A DNA stretch of 64,000 nucleotides from Streptomyces lichenis (GTDB lineage: Bacteria; Actinomycetota; Actinomycetes; Streptomycetales; Streptomycetaceae), in contig NZ_JALPTH010000008.1 of assembly GCF_023218175.1 (NCBI RefSeq), positions 124,001 to 188,000 of the forward strand, read 5' to 3'. The number at the start of each line of letters is the position of its first letter. Position 1 is the first letter of the stretch. Below are positions 41,778 to 50,148 of this stretch, piece after piece. Made by a program: the position numbers and the translations under genes. Below the pieces are notes generated by a model that worked only from the letters and a program-made list of their open reading frames with translations, was not told the origin of the DNA and did no database searches.

Positions 41778-41924
41778 ATGAACGATCCAGAGCCGCACCA
41801 GAGGGCGCACATGTGCCCGGACATGCGACGACCCCCGCCGGGGGGGAGAGCGGGGGTCGTCTCTCCGGCCGACTCGGGGGGGGAGGAGCCGGACCGGGTT
41901 AGCACGGTCGCGAACGATCCGTGA
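41778..41924 (+). CDS. Possible 48-residue leader ORF upstream of the HAD gene
   Basis: ATG 41778 has an excellent SD (GGGGGAGG) 6 nt upstream. The translation starts MNDPEPHQRAHMCPDM and is Pro/Gly/Asp-rich without known motifs. A 12-bp inverted repeat lies inside it. It ends 72 nt before the HAD gene. It may be a regulatory leader peptide or a small protein; coding potential rests mainly on the SD. Confidence 0.35.
   Translation: MNDPEPHQRAHMCPDMRRPPPGGRAGVVSPADSGGEEPDRVSTVANDP
41827..41861 (+). promoter_or_regulatory. Strong hairpin inside the leader ORF
   Basis: gacgacccccgc (41827-41838) pairs perfectly with gcgggggtcgtc (41850-41861), loop 11 nt. It could act as an attenuator or stabilise the leader. 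Confidence 0.55.
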
Positions 41925-41996
41925 CTTCCATGGTGTACCCGAGAGCCTTCTCAGGCAAACCCACACGCCCCGGCGTACGCCGAATGGCGGCCACCT

Positions 41997-42827
41997 ATGC
42001 TCAGGCCCGTGGAAAACCACTCCTCACCGCGCACCGCGGCCTTCTTCGACCTGGACAAGACGGTCATTGCGAAGTCATCGACGCTGACCTTCAGCAAGTC
42101 CTTCTACCAAGGCGGCCTGATCAACCGCCGAGCCGTACTGCGGACCGCCTATATCCAGTTCGTCTTCCTGGCCGGAGGCGCCGACCACGAGCAGATGGAG
42201 CGGATGCGCGCGTACCTCTCCGCGCTCTGCAAGGGGTGGGACGTCCAGCAGGTGCGGGAGCTGGTCGCCGAGACGCTGCACGACCTCATCGACCCGATCA
42301 TCTACGACGAGGCGGCCTCCCTCATCGAGGAGCACCACGCCGCCGGCCGGGACGTGGTGATCGTCTCCACCTCGGGGGCCGAGGTGGTGGAACCCATCGG
42401 CGAACTCCTGGGCGCCGACCGGGTCGTGGCCACCCGGATGGTCGTCGGCGAGGACGGCTGCTTCACCGGGGAGGTGGAGTACTACGCCTACGGCCCGACG
42501 AAGGCGGAGGCCGTCAGGGAGCTGGCCGAGGCGGAGGGGTACGACCTGGACCGCTGCTACGCCTACAGCGACTCGGCCACCGACCTGCCGATGCTGGAGG
42601 CCGTCGGCCACCCGTACGCGGTCAACCCCGACCGCGCCCTGCGCCGGGCCGCGACCGCCCGGGACTGGCCGGTCCTGGTGTTCAACCGCCCGGTGCGCCT
42701 CAAGCAGCGGCTGCCCGCCTTCCGGCTGCCGCCGCGCCCGGCGCTGGTGGCCGCGGCGGCGGTCGGCGCCGCGGCCGCGACCGCCGGCCTGGTCTGGTAC
42801 GCGGCCCGCAGGCGGACAGCCGTCTGA
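41997..42827 (+). CDS. HAD-superfamily phosphatase (SerB-like, HAD-IB), Rv3661 homologue
   Basis: The protein has 276 residues. Motif I is AAFFDLDKTVIAKSST (DLDKT nucleophile Asp), motif II is VIVSTSG, and motifs III/IV are YGPTKAEAV and YAYSDSATDLPMLEAVGH. The C-terminal 40 residues include one hydrophobic helix (LVAAAAVGAAAATAGLVWYA), as in the mycobacterial protein next to the tad cluster. Substrate unknown; it is a SerB relative but longer. GTG 42009 is an alternative start. It is divergent from the tad operon. Confidence 0.9.
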   Translation: MLRPVENHSSPRTAAFFDLDKTVIAKSSTLTFSKSFYQGGLINRRAVLRTAYIQFVFLAGGADHEQMERMRAYLSALCKGWDVQQVRELVAETLHDLIDPIIYDEAASLIEEHHAAGRDVVIVSTSGAEVVEPIGELLGADRVVATRMVVGEDGCFTGEVEYYAYGPTKAEAVRELAEAEGYDLDRCYAYSDSATDLPMLEAVGHPYAVNPDRALRRAATARDWPVLVFNRPVRLKQRLPAFRLPPRPALVAAAAVGAAAATAGLVWYAARRRTAV

Positions 42828-43219
42828 CCCCCCGGCCCGCCCCTTGGCCCGCGCGTCCAGGGCCGGAATCCCCGCGCTCCGGGTCAGATCGCCAAAAACC
42901 GGAGCCAGGGGTTTCACATCGGGCGGGACGGTAGTACAAAGGAATCAACGGCCCGCGAGACCGAGGACATCCGAGAGGATCACCTGTTGAGCAAGAAGGC
43001 CCCACGGACCGAACAGCACGAAAGCTGAGCACCCACGCGACGTCGACCCGTCGATTACGGGCCAGCCGCACCAGGCCACGGGCGAAGTACCCGGCCTGAT
43101 GGGCACATATCGAGGACGCTTGGTAACTCGGCAGACGTGCCAGCGGCGGTACCGATCCGGTACCGCCGCACCTCTGTCCGGACGCGGACAGCCTGCCTCT
43201 TCCCAGGGCAGGGCAGCGC
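42828..43219. other. Intergenic region between HAD and Fic-like genes
   Basis: 392 nt. It holds the hairpin at 43143-43169 and a 13-codon TTG ORF (42987-43028) behind GAGAGGA, which I do not regard as a supported gene. Nothing else recognisable. Confidence 0.4.
43143..43169 (-). terminator. Terminator after the Fic-like gene
   Basis: 11-bp perfect inverted repeat gcggcggtacc (43143-43153) / ggtaccgccgc (43159-43169), 50 nt past the stop. Confidence 0.7.
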
Positions 43220-44083
43220 TCAGGCGGCGCCGCGCTGCAGCGCCTCGCAGACCGCGGTGGACTCCCGGACCCCCAGCTCCACCGCCCGCCCGCAGTGCGC
43301 GATCCAGGCGCCCATCCCCTCCGGCGTACCCGAGAGATAGCCCTCCAGCGCCGCCAGGTACGCGGCCCGGCCCTGCTCCGCGTGGCCGACCTCGGCCGGG
43401 CAGATGGCCTTCGGGTCGAGGCCGCTGCCGATCAGCACGATCCGCTCGGCGGCCCGCGCCACCAGACCGCTGTAACTGGTGAAAGGCCGCAGCGCCAGCA
43501 GTTCCCCGTGCACCACGGCGGCGGTCACCAGCGCCGGAGCCTCGCCGCCTGCGACGATCAGCCCGGCCAGCCCCTCCAGCCGGCCGGCCACCTCGGCGGC
43601 GTCCGGCAGCGGGGCCTCGATCAGCGGTTCGTCGACCGCCTCCCCGGCCTGACGCGGGCGGCCCACCGAGCCCGCCGCGGGAGCGTCCGGCAGCACGGCC
43701 GGCCCGCCCGGGCCGGTCGCCGAGTCGGCGGCCGCCACCAGATGCAGACGCGCCAGCACCCGCATCGGGGACTGCCGCCAGATCGACAGCAACTGCCCGG
43801 CCTCGGCGCTCAGCCGGAGCGCCGCGCCGACGGTACGCGTCTGAGGGTCACCGCCGAAGTCGGTGCGCCGGCGCACCTCCTCCAGGGCCCAGTCCGCACC
43901 GGACAGCGCCGCCGAGGCGCGGGCGCCGCGGAGGGCCGCCTCGGAGGTCACCTCGTTGCTGCGGCGGCGCATCACCCGGTGCCCGTACACCCGGTCCACG
44001 GCCTTGCGAACCGAGTCGACGGCCTCCGGAACCCCGGGCAGCGAGGCCAGAGCGGCCAGCGGATCAGCGGCGTTGGTACTCAT
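43220..44083 (-). CDS. Fic-fold protein with a degenerate active site (Rv3662c position)
   Basis: The protein has 287 residues, all soluble. The region VVHGELLALRPFTSYSGLVARAAERIV aligns by eye with the Fic core, where active enzymes have HPFxxGNGRxxR. Here it reads R199-P-F-T-S-Y-S-G-L-V-A-R210: the catalytic His is Arg and the GNGR loop is lost, while P-F, G and the last R remain. It is often annotated as an oxidoreductase in Streptomyces, without motif support. It probably lacks AMP-transferase activity and may bind a partner. It lies between the HAD phosphatase gene and the CooC-like gene. ATG 44083 is chosen because residues before it are not protein-like. Confidence 0.72.
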   Translation of the reverse strand: MSTNAADPLAALASLPGVPEAVDSVRKAVDRVYGHRVMRRRSNEVTSEAALRGARASAALSGADWALEEVRRRTDFGGDPQTRTVGAALRLSAEAGQLLSIWRQSPMRVLARLHLVAAADSATGPGGPAVLPDAPAAGSVGRPRQAGEAVDEPLIEAPLPDAAEVAGRLEGLAGLIVAGGEAPALVTAAVVHGELLALRPFTSYSGLVARAAERIVLIGSGLDPKAICPAEVGHAEQGRAAYLAALEGYLSGTPEGMGAWIAHCGRAVELGVRESTAVCEALQRGAA

Positions 44084-44269
44084 AGGCAGCGAGGCTACGC
44101 GCCCGCCGACCAGGCCTCTCACCGCCCTGCCAGACAGTGGCGATCGTCATATCGGCCGCCCCGGCAGCCGGGATCCGGATGCGTGACCGGAGACGTGATC
44201 CAGGCAGATTTCCCGCAAATCGACCGCACAGTGCGTCTGCCGCGCTACGGAGCGCTACGCTACTTGAAC

Positions 44270-45319
44270 ATGAAGATCGCTTTCGTTGGGAAGGGCGGCA
44301 GCGGCAAGACCACGCTGTCCTCGCTCTTCATCCGCCATCTCGCAGCCAAGGGCGCGCCGGTCATCGCGGTGGACGCCGACATCAACCAGCACCTGGGCGT
44401 CGCGCTCGGACTCGACGAGTCCGCAGCGGCGGCCGTACCGCCGATGGGGGCGCAGCTGCCGCTCATCAAGGACCACCTGCGGGGCTCCAACCCGCGGATC
44501 GCCTCCGCCGAGGCGATGATCAAGACCACTCCGCCCGGCGAGGGCTCCCGGCTGCTGCGGGTACGGGAGGAGAACCCGGTCTACGCGGCCTGCGCGCGGC
44601 CGGTACGCCTGGACGACGGCGAGGTCACCCTGATGGCGACCGGGCCGTTCACCGAGTCGGACCTCGGGGTGGCCTGCTACCACTCGAAGGTCGGCGCGGT
44701 CGAGCTCTGCCTGAACCACCTGGTCGACGGGGCGGACGAGTACGTGGTGGTCGACATGACGGCGGGCTCGGACTCGTTCGCGTCCGGGATGTTCACCCGT
44801 TTCGACATGACCTTCCTGGTCGCCGAGCCGACCCGCAAGGGGGTCTCCGTCTACCGCCAGTACAAGGAGTACGCCCGGGACTACGGCGTCGCGTTGCGGG
44901 TGGTGGGCAACAAGGTGCAGGGCGGGGACGACGTGGAGTTCCTGCGGGCGGAGGTGGGCGACGACCTGCTGGTCACGGTCGGCCACTCGGACTGGGTACG
45001 GGCCATGGAGAAGGGCCGCCCCACACCGTTCGCCCAGCTGGCGGAGGCGGACCGGCGGGCACTGGGCACGCTCCAGGAGGTGGCGGACGCCTCGTACCAC
45101 TCCCGGGACTGGGAGCGGTACACCCGGCAGATGGTCCACTTCCATCTGCGGAACGCGGAGAGCTGGGGCAACGCCAGGACCGGGACCGACCTGGCGGCGC
45201 AGGTCGATCCCGGCTTCGTCCTCCACGAGGGGCTGACCACGGGCTCCGGGCAGCCGGTCGGCGAACAGCGGGAAGGCGCCGTTCCGGCGGGAGCGACCTC
45301 CGCCGCCCAATCCGACTGA
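44270..45319 (+). CDS. CooC/MinD-like P-loop ATPase
   Basis: The protein has 349 residues. It begins KIAFVGKGGSGKTTLSSLFI, a deviant Walker A with KGGSGKTT, followed by VIAVDADINQHLGVALGLD and VVVDMTAGSDSFASGMF. This matches the family of nickel/CO-dehydrogenase accessory ATPases (CooC-like), but the C-terminal region is longer (RDWERYTRQMVHFHLRNAESWG) and no CODH genes are near, so the partner is unknown. A conserved place in actinobacteria between the Fic-like gene and acs is suggested by synteny. The start ATG at 44270 is fixed by the P-loop position. Confidence 0.85.
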   Translation: MKIAFVGKGGSGKTTLSSLFIRHLAAKGAPVIAVDADINQHLGVALGLDESAAAAVPPMGAQLPLIKDHLRGSNPRIASAEAMIKTTPPGEGSRLLRVREENPVYAACARPVRLDDGEVTLMATGPFTESDLGVACYHSKVGAVELCLNHLVDGADEYVVVDMTAGSDSFASGMFTRFDMTFLVAEPTRKGVSVYRQYKEYARDYGVALRVVGNKVQGGDDVEFLRAEVGDDLLVTVGHSDWVRAMEKGRPTPFAQLAEADRRALGTLQEVADASYHSRDWERYTRQMVHFHLRNAESWGNARTGTDLAAQVDPGFVLHEGLTTGSGQPVGEQREGAVPAGATSAAQSD

Positions 45320-45330
45320 ACACCCTGCTT

Positions 45331-45365
45331 CCCTGACAGGCCGTCGGCTCGGCGGCCTGTCAGGG
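45331..45365. terminator. Bidirectional terminator
   Basis: 13-bp perfect inverted repeat ccctgacaggccg (45331-45343) / cggcctgtcaggg (45353-45365) between the convergent CooC-like and deacetylase-like genes. Confidence 0.85.
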
Positions 45366-45396
45366 TGAGCGCCTACTCAGCCCTTCTGGCAGCGGG

Positions 45397-46692
45397 TCAG
45401 CCCTCCTGGCGGGCGGGCTGGGCCTGTCCGGCCGGGCGGGCGGCGGCGGACGGCGCCGCGCCGGACGGCCGGGCCGAGGCCGGCGGCTGGGCGGCCAGGA
45501 ACGCCGGCCAGCCGGCCTTCGGGGCCTCACCGACCTTGAGGGTCCGCAGCTTCGCCAACGCCGCCGGGTCCTGGGCATCCAGCCAGTCGGCCAGCTGACG
45601 GAACGACACGCAGCGGACCTCGCTCTTGCCGCAGACCTTGGCGATGGTCTCCTCGATCGCCCGCATATACGTCTGGCCGTTCCAGGACTCGAAGTGGTTG
45701 CCGATCACCAGGGGCGCCCGGTTGCCCTCGTAGGCCCGGTCGAAGGCCTCCAGCATCCCGTCCCGGAACTGGTCGCCCCACTCCTGGTGCATCGAGGGGT
45801 CGCCCTTGGTCGTGCCGGACTGGTTCACCATGAAGTTGTAGTCCATGGAGAGCGTCTCGAAGGCGCGCCCGGGGACCGGGATCATCTGGAGCGACAGGTC
45901 CCACAGCCCGTGGTCCTTGCCCGGCCAGACCTGGTTGTTGACGCCGCTGGTGTCATAGCGCCAGCCCAGGTCGCTCGCCGCGCGGACGAAGTTGGTGCGG
46001 CCCTCCAGGCAGGGGGTGCGGGCCCCGATCAGCTCCTTCTCGTAGTCGAAGGGCAGCGGGTTCTCGGCGTTCAGGCCGGAGTTGGTCTTCCACTTCTTCA
46101 CGAACGCCTTGGCCTGCGCGATCTCGCTCTTCCAGTCCTCGACGGACCAGGTGCCGACACCGCTCTCCGGGCCGCAGAAGTGGCCGTTGAAGTGGGTGCC
46201 GATCTCGTTGCCCTCCTGCCAGGCGCCGCGCAGCTCCCGCACGGTGGCCCGGATGCCCTCGGTGTCGTTGAAGCCGATGTCGGAGCGGCCGGGCGAGTGG
46301 CCGGGCGCGTCGTAGAGGGTGGACTTGTCCTCCGGCAGCAGATAGACGCCGCTGAGGAAGTAGGTCATGGTCGCGCCGTGCTTCCGGCCGACCTGGCGGA
46401 AGTGCGAGAAGAGCTTCTGGCTGTCCTCACCGGCCCCGTCCCAGGAGAAGACGACGAACTGGGGCGGCTTCTGACCGGGCTTCAGGCGCTCGGGCCTGCG
46501 CAGCCCGGGCTGGATGCCGGTGAACGCGGTCGAGCCGTCGCCGATCAGCCGGACGACGCTCTTGGGGGGCGCGGCCTTCTTGGGGCCGGCAGCGCCCTCG
46601 GTGGCGGCGCCGCCGAGGGCGCTGCAGCCGGCCAGGCCTGCGGTCAGCGCCACGGTGATCGCGCCGGCAGTGATCCTCTTCGTGGCGGCCAT
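45397..46692 (-). CDS. Lipoprotein with polysaccharide-deacetylase-like domain
   Basis: The protein has 431 residues. Signal peptide with lipobox (LTAGLAGC). The fold begins PPQFVVFSWDGAGEDSQKLF, a NodB-type first Asp, and continues with the metal-binding NEIGTHFNGHFCG (H-x3-H). Later parts are IGARTPCLEGRTN, YDTSGVNNQVWPG and GNHFESWNGQTYMRAIEETI. It is longer than standard NodB enzymes and lacks the canonical D-D-G, so it may be a peptidoglycan- or glycan-acting enzyme of a Streptomyces-specific clade. The Pro/Ala-rich C-terminal tail (about 45 residues) is low complexity. ATG 46692 is preferred to the upstream codon at 46776 because it gives the signal peptide. Confidence 0.85.
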   Translation of the reverse strand: MAATKRITAGAITVALTAGLAGCSALGGAATEGAAGPKKAAPPKSVVRLIGDGSTAFTGIQPGLRRPERLKPGQKPPQFVVFSWDGAGEDSQKLFSHFRQVGRKHGATMTYFLSGVYLLPEDKSTLYDAPGHSPGRSDIGFNDTEGIRATVRELRGAWQEGNEIGTHFNGHFCGPESGVGTWSVEDWKSEIAQAKAFVKKWKTNSGLNAENPLPFDYEKELIGARTPCLEGRTNFVRAASDLGWRYDTSGVNNQVWPGKDHGLWDLSLQMIPVPGRAFETLSMDYNFMVNQSGTTKGDPSMHQEWGDQFRDGMLEAFDRAYEGNRAPLVIGNHFESWNGQTYMRAIEETIAKVCGKSEVRCVSFRQLADWLDAQDPAALAKLRTLKVGEAPKAGWPAFLAAQPPASARPSGAAPSAAARPAGQAQPARQEG

Positions 46693-46979
46693 GATCCGCC
46701 CACCCTTCTTGGTCCTGGAGGTCCCCCCGAGCGCCGCCACCGTCACACCCGAAACGAAGAGAAGAAAATATGACAAGCCGTACTAGACGTACCAATCACT
46801 GCATCGGGTGAAAGTAACGCCCAAACGCCTCGAAAAAATTGTCGGAGTCTTTACTCTCCATTACTTTCTATTTACGCAGAGTTTGACGTCGAGCCCGTAA
46901 CCGCAGCAACGCGGCGGACCGGGTCGGCTCCCACGCTGTGCTCCCCCACACCCGAGCCGATCCGGAGGAGACGGAAGCC

Positions 46980-49889
46980 ATGACCGTCTGCACCTCGGCT
47001 CGGACCGACCACACCGGACGGTCCGAGCCCACCTCTCCCCCTTCACGCGGCACCCGTTTCCGACGGACCCACCGCCGTTCGGGCCCGGGGGAGGAAGGCG
47101 GCTCCGGTCGGCGGGGTGACGGCCGGTCCGGCGGGGGCGGCCTACGGGGGCGGTACGGCCGTCCCGGCGGCGGTGGCCGGCGCGTGCACGTCCGGGGCGT
47201 CGATGTGTCCGCCTCCATCGCCGTCTTCCTCATCGCGCTGCCGCTCTCCCTCGGTATCGCGCTCGCCACCAGCGCCCCGCTCCAGGCCGGTCTGGTGGCG
47301 GCGGCCGCGGGCGGCCTGGTGGCCGGGCGGCTCGGCGGCTCACCCCTCCAGGTCAGCGGGCCGGCGGCCGGACTGACCCTGGTCACGGCCGACCTGATCC
47401 AGAGGTTCGGCTGGCGCACCACCTGCGCCATCACCGTGCTCGCCGGTCTCGCCCAGCTCGGGCTGTCCCTGCTGCGGGTGGCCCGGTCGGCCCTCGCCGT
47501 CTCCCCGGCGATCGTGCACGGCATGCTGGCCGGGATCGGGGTCACCATCGCCCTCGCCCAGCTGCACGTGGTGCTCGGCGGCACCCCGCAGAGCTCGGCC
47601 GTGGCCAACGTCCTGGGCCTGCCCGCCCAGCTGGCCGACCTGCATCCGGCGGCCCTCTCCGTCAGCCTGGTCACCATCGCCGTGCTCCTGCTGTGGCCAC
47701 GGCTCGGCGGCCGGATCGGGCACGCCCTGCGCAAGGCCCCGGCCGCACTGGTCGCCGTCGGCGCCGCCACCCTGCTCGCCGTGCTCGGCGGGATCGCCGT
47801 CCCCCGGGTGGAGCTGCCGTCCTGGTCCAGCCACGCCCTGCCCGGGCTCCCGGAGGGCCCGGTGCTCGGCATCGCCACGGGCGTGCTGACCATCACCCTG
47901 GTGACCAGCGTCCAGTCGCTGCTGTCGGCCGTCGCCGTCGACAAGCTGGTCGCCGCCCGGCCGGACCCGGCCACCCATGTCCCGCGCTCCGACCTGGACC
48001 GGGAGCTGGCCGGCCAGGGCGCGGCCAACATCCTCTCCGGCGCCCTCGGGGGCCTGCCCGTCGCCGGGGTCGCGGTGCGCAGCGTGGCCAATGTGTCGGC
48101 GGGGGCGATGAGCCGCCACTCCACGATGCTCCACGGGCTGTGGATCGTGCTGGCGGCCCTCGTCCTCGTCCCCGTGCTGGATCTGATCCCGCTGCCGGCG
48201 CTCGCCGCGCTCGTCATGGTCATCGGCGTGCAGATGGTCAGCATCACCCGGATCCGCACCGTCACCCGACACCGCGAGGCGCTGGTGTACGCGGTGACGG
48301 TGAGCGGGGTCGTGCTCATCGGCATCCTGGAGGGCGTGGCCCTCGGCATCCTGGTCGCCGGCGGCACCGCCATGCACCGGCTGACCCACACCCGGATCAC
48401 CCGGGAGACGGAGGACGGCCTCCAGCGGGTACGGGTGCGGGGCCAGCTGACCTTCCTGGCCGTGCCCCGCCTGAGCCGCGCCCTGCACCAGATCCCGCAC
48501 GGGGCACGGGTGGTGGTCGAGCTGGACGGGTCCTTCATGGACCACGCCGCCTATGAGGCCCTCCAGGACTGGCAGACCGCCCACACCGCCCGGGGCGGCC
48601 GAGTGGAGATGACGGGCCGGGCGGGGGTACGGATCGGTGAGCGGTCCGGCCGGTCCGTCCGGTCCACGTGCTGCCGGCCATGGACGCCCTGGCGCAACCA
48701 CCACTGCGGCACCCACCCGGCCTCCGCGCCCGAGGAGACCGGCGGCGGTGGCCGGGCCACCGGGCAGACCGGCGGCGGTGGCTACCAACTCGCCAGCGGG
48801 ATCAGCTCGTTCCAGCGCGACACGGCTCCGCTGGTACGCGAGGAGCTGGCCCGGCTGGCCCGGGAGGGGCAGCGGCCCTCGCAGCTCTTCCTCACCTGCT
48901 CCGACTCCCGGGTGGTGACCAGCATGATCACCGCGAGCGGCCCGGGCGACCTGTTCACCGTGCGCAACGTGGGCAACCTGGTGCCACCGCCCGGCCGCGC
49001 GAGCGGTGACGAAAGCGGCGACGACTCGGTCGCCGCGGCCATCGAGTACGCGGTGGATGTGCTGCACGTCCAGTCGATCACCATCTGCGGCCACTCGGGC
49101 TGCGGCGCCATGCAGGCCCTGCTCGACGCCGACGGCGACGCGAACGGCACCCCGGCGGCGGACGGCGACGCGGACGGCAACGCGGTGGGGGGCGGCGACT
49201 GGGCAGGGGACGGTGCCCCGGCGGCGGGCACCACGCCGCTGGGTCGCTGGCTGCGGCACGGCAAGCCCAGCCTGCTCCGGCTGAGGGACGGCCACCGCGC
49301 CGGAGTCCGGCTCGCGGGCCGGCAACCGGCCGACGCGGTCGAGCAGCTCTGCCTGACCAACGTGGTCCAGCAACTGGAGCATCTGCGGGCCCACCCCTCG
49401 GTGGCCCGAGGTCTGGCCCTGGGCACGCTGGAGCTGCATGGGATGTACTTCCACGTGGGCGAGGCCCAGGCCTACCTCCTGACGGGCGACCAGGTCCGTG
49501 GCGAGGGCACGGAGGAAGCGGTGGCGGTGGGGGCCGTGCCGACGGGGGCTGTGATGGGGGACGCGGTGCCGAGGGACGCGGTGCCGGCGGAGGCGGTCTC
49601 GTCGGCGCACACGGGCGGCGCCCCGGCGACGAGCGGAGCGGAACCGCACAGCCCCCGGCCGCCGCACCCGGAGGCGCGCGACGATTCCCGCCCACCGCGA
49701 CCGGACGCAGATGAAGACATGCGAGGCGAGGGCACGCGGGGCACGGACATGCGGCCCCTGGGCCGAGAACCGGACCGGGCACCGGACCAGGCGCCGGACC
49801 AGGGGCATCTGTTCGACCGGATCACCGCCTCCTCTCCACCCACCACCCAGCCCTCCTCTCCGCGAGGGCGGGTGACGCACTCGAACTGA
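46980..49889 (+). CDS. SulP (SLC26) anion transporter fused to STAS and beta-carbonic anhydrase
   Basis: The protein has 969 residues. A Gly/Arg-rich cytosolic N-terminus of about 75 residues precedes 10 or more membrane segments of a SulP transporter (VSASIAVFLIALPLSLGIAL, PLQVSGPAAGLTL, GQGAANILSGALGGLPVAG). A STAS domain (about 475-545; VVVELDGSFMDHAAYEAL) follows. Residues about 615-830 form a beta-carbonic anhydrase with zinc ligands C640 (CSDSRV, with D642 and R644), H705 and C708 (CGHSGCGAM). The fusion predicts bicarbonate uptake coupled to CO2/HCO3- interconversion. A Gly/Asp-rich insert follows the second zinc motif and the last 140 residues are low complexity. GGAGGAG lies 5' of the ATG. 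Confidence 0.92.
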   Translation: MTVCTSARTDHTGRSEPTSPPSRGTRFRRTHRRSGPGEEGGSGRRGDGRSGGGGLRGRYGRPGGGGRRVHVRGVDVSASIAVFLIALPLSLGIALATSAPLQAGLVAAAAGGLVAGRLGGSPLQVSGPAAGLTLVTADLIQRFGWRTTCAITVLAGLAQLGLSLLRVARSALAVSPAIVHGMLAGIGVTIALAQLHVVLGGTPQSSAVANVLGLPAQLADLHPAALSVSLVTIAVLLLWPRLGGRIGHALRKAPAALVAVGAATLLAVLGGIAVPRVELPSWSSHALPGLPEGPVLGIATGVLTITLVTSVQSLLSAVAVDKLVAARPDPATHVPRSDLDRELAGQGAANILSGALGGLPVAGVAVRSVANVSAGAMSRHSTMLHGLWIVLAALVLVPVLDLIPLPALAALVMVIGVQMVSITRIRTVTRHREALVYAVTVSGVVLIGILEGVALGILVAGGTAMHRLTHTRITRETEDGLQRVRVRGQLTFLAVPRLSRALHQIPHGARVVVELDGSFMDHAAYEALQDWQTAHTARGGRVEMTGRAGVRIGERSGRSVRSTCCRPWTPWRNHHCGTHPASAPEETGGGGRATGQTGGGGYQLASGISSFQRDTAPLVREELARLAREGQRPSQLFLTCSDSRVVTSMITASGPGDLFTVRNVGNLVPPPGRASGDESGDDSVAAAIEYAVDVLHVQSITICGHSGCGAMQALLDADGDANGTPAADGDADGNAVGGGDWAGDGAPAAGTTPLGRWLRHGKPSLLRLRDGHRAGVRLAGRQPADAVEQLCLTNVVQQLEHLRAHPSVARGLALGTLELHGMYFHVGEAQAYLLTGDQVRGEGTEEAVAVGAVPTGAVMGDAVPRDAVPAEAVSSAHTGGAPATSGAEPHSPRPPHPEARDDSRPPRPDADEDMRGEGTRGTDMRPLGREPDRAPDQAPDQGHLFDRITASSPPTTQPSSPRGRVTHSN

Positions 49890-50148
49890 CGTATCCGTGA
49901 ACCGGGGTCCGGTGGGCCCCGTGAACAGGGGAGGCGGCCTCCTCCGTCCACCGCCCGGGAGGAGGGGGTCGCCGTCCGGGGGCCGGGGCCACCCGTGCGG
50001 GTGGCGGGCCGTACAGGCGTCCCCTCACCACCCCCCGCCGACTCCAAAAAGGTCTAAACCAATTCACGGGGGGCTCTTGTCACCCGGGGCTTTCGGCTGA
50101 TGAGCTATGGGCTGGGACACATAGGACGCCCTGAGAACGGGAGATGTC

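Noticed and set aside
37441..41781. 1446-codon plus-strand frame opposite the tad operon
   Set aside because: Covers six overlapping tad genes with intact motifs; shadow frame.
42987..43028. 13-codon TTG ORF after GAGAGGA
   Set aside because: Too short and without conservation evidence.
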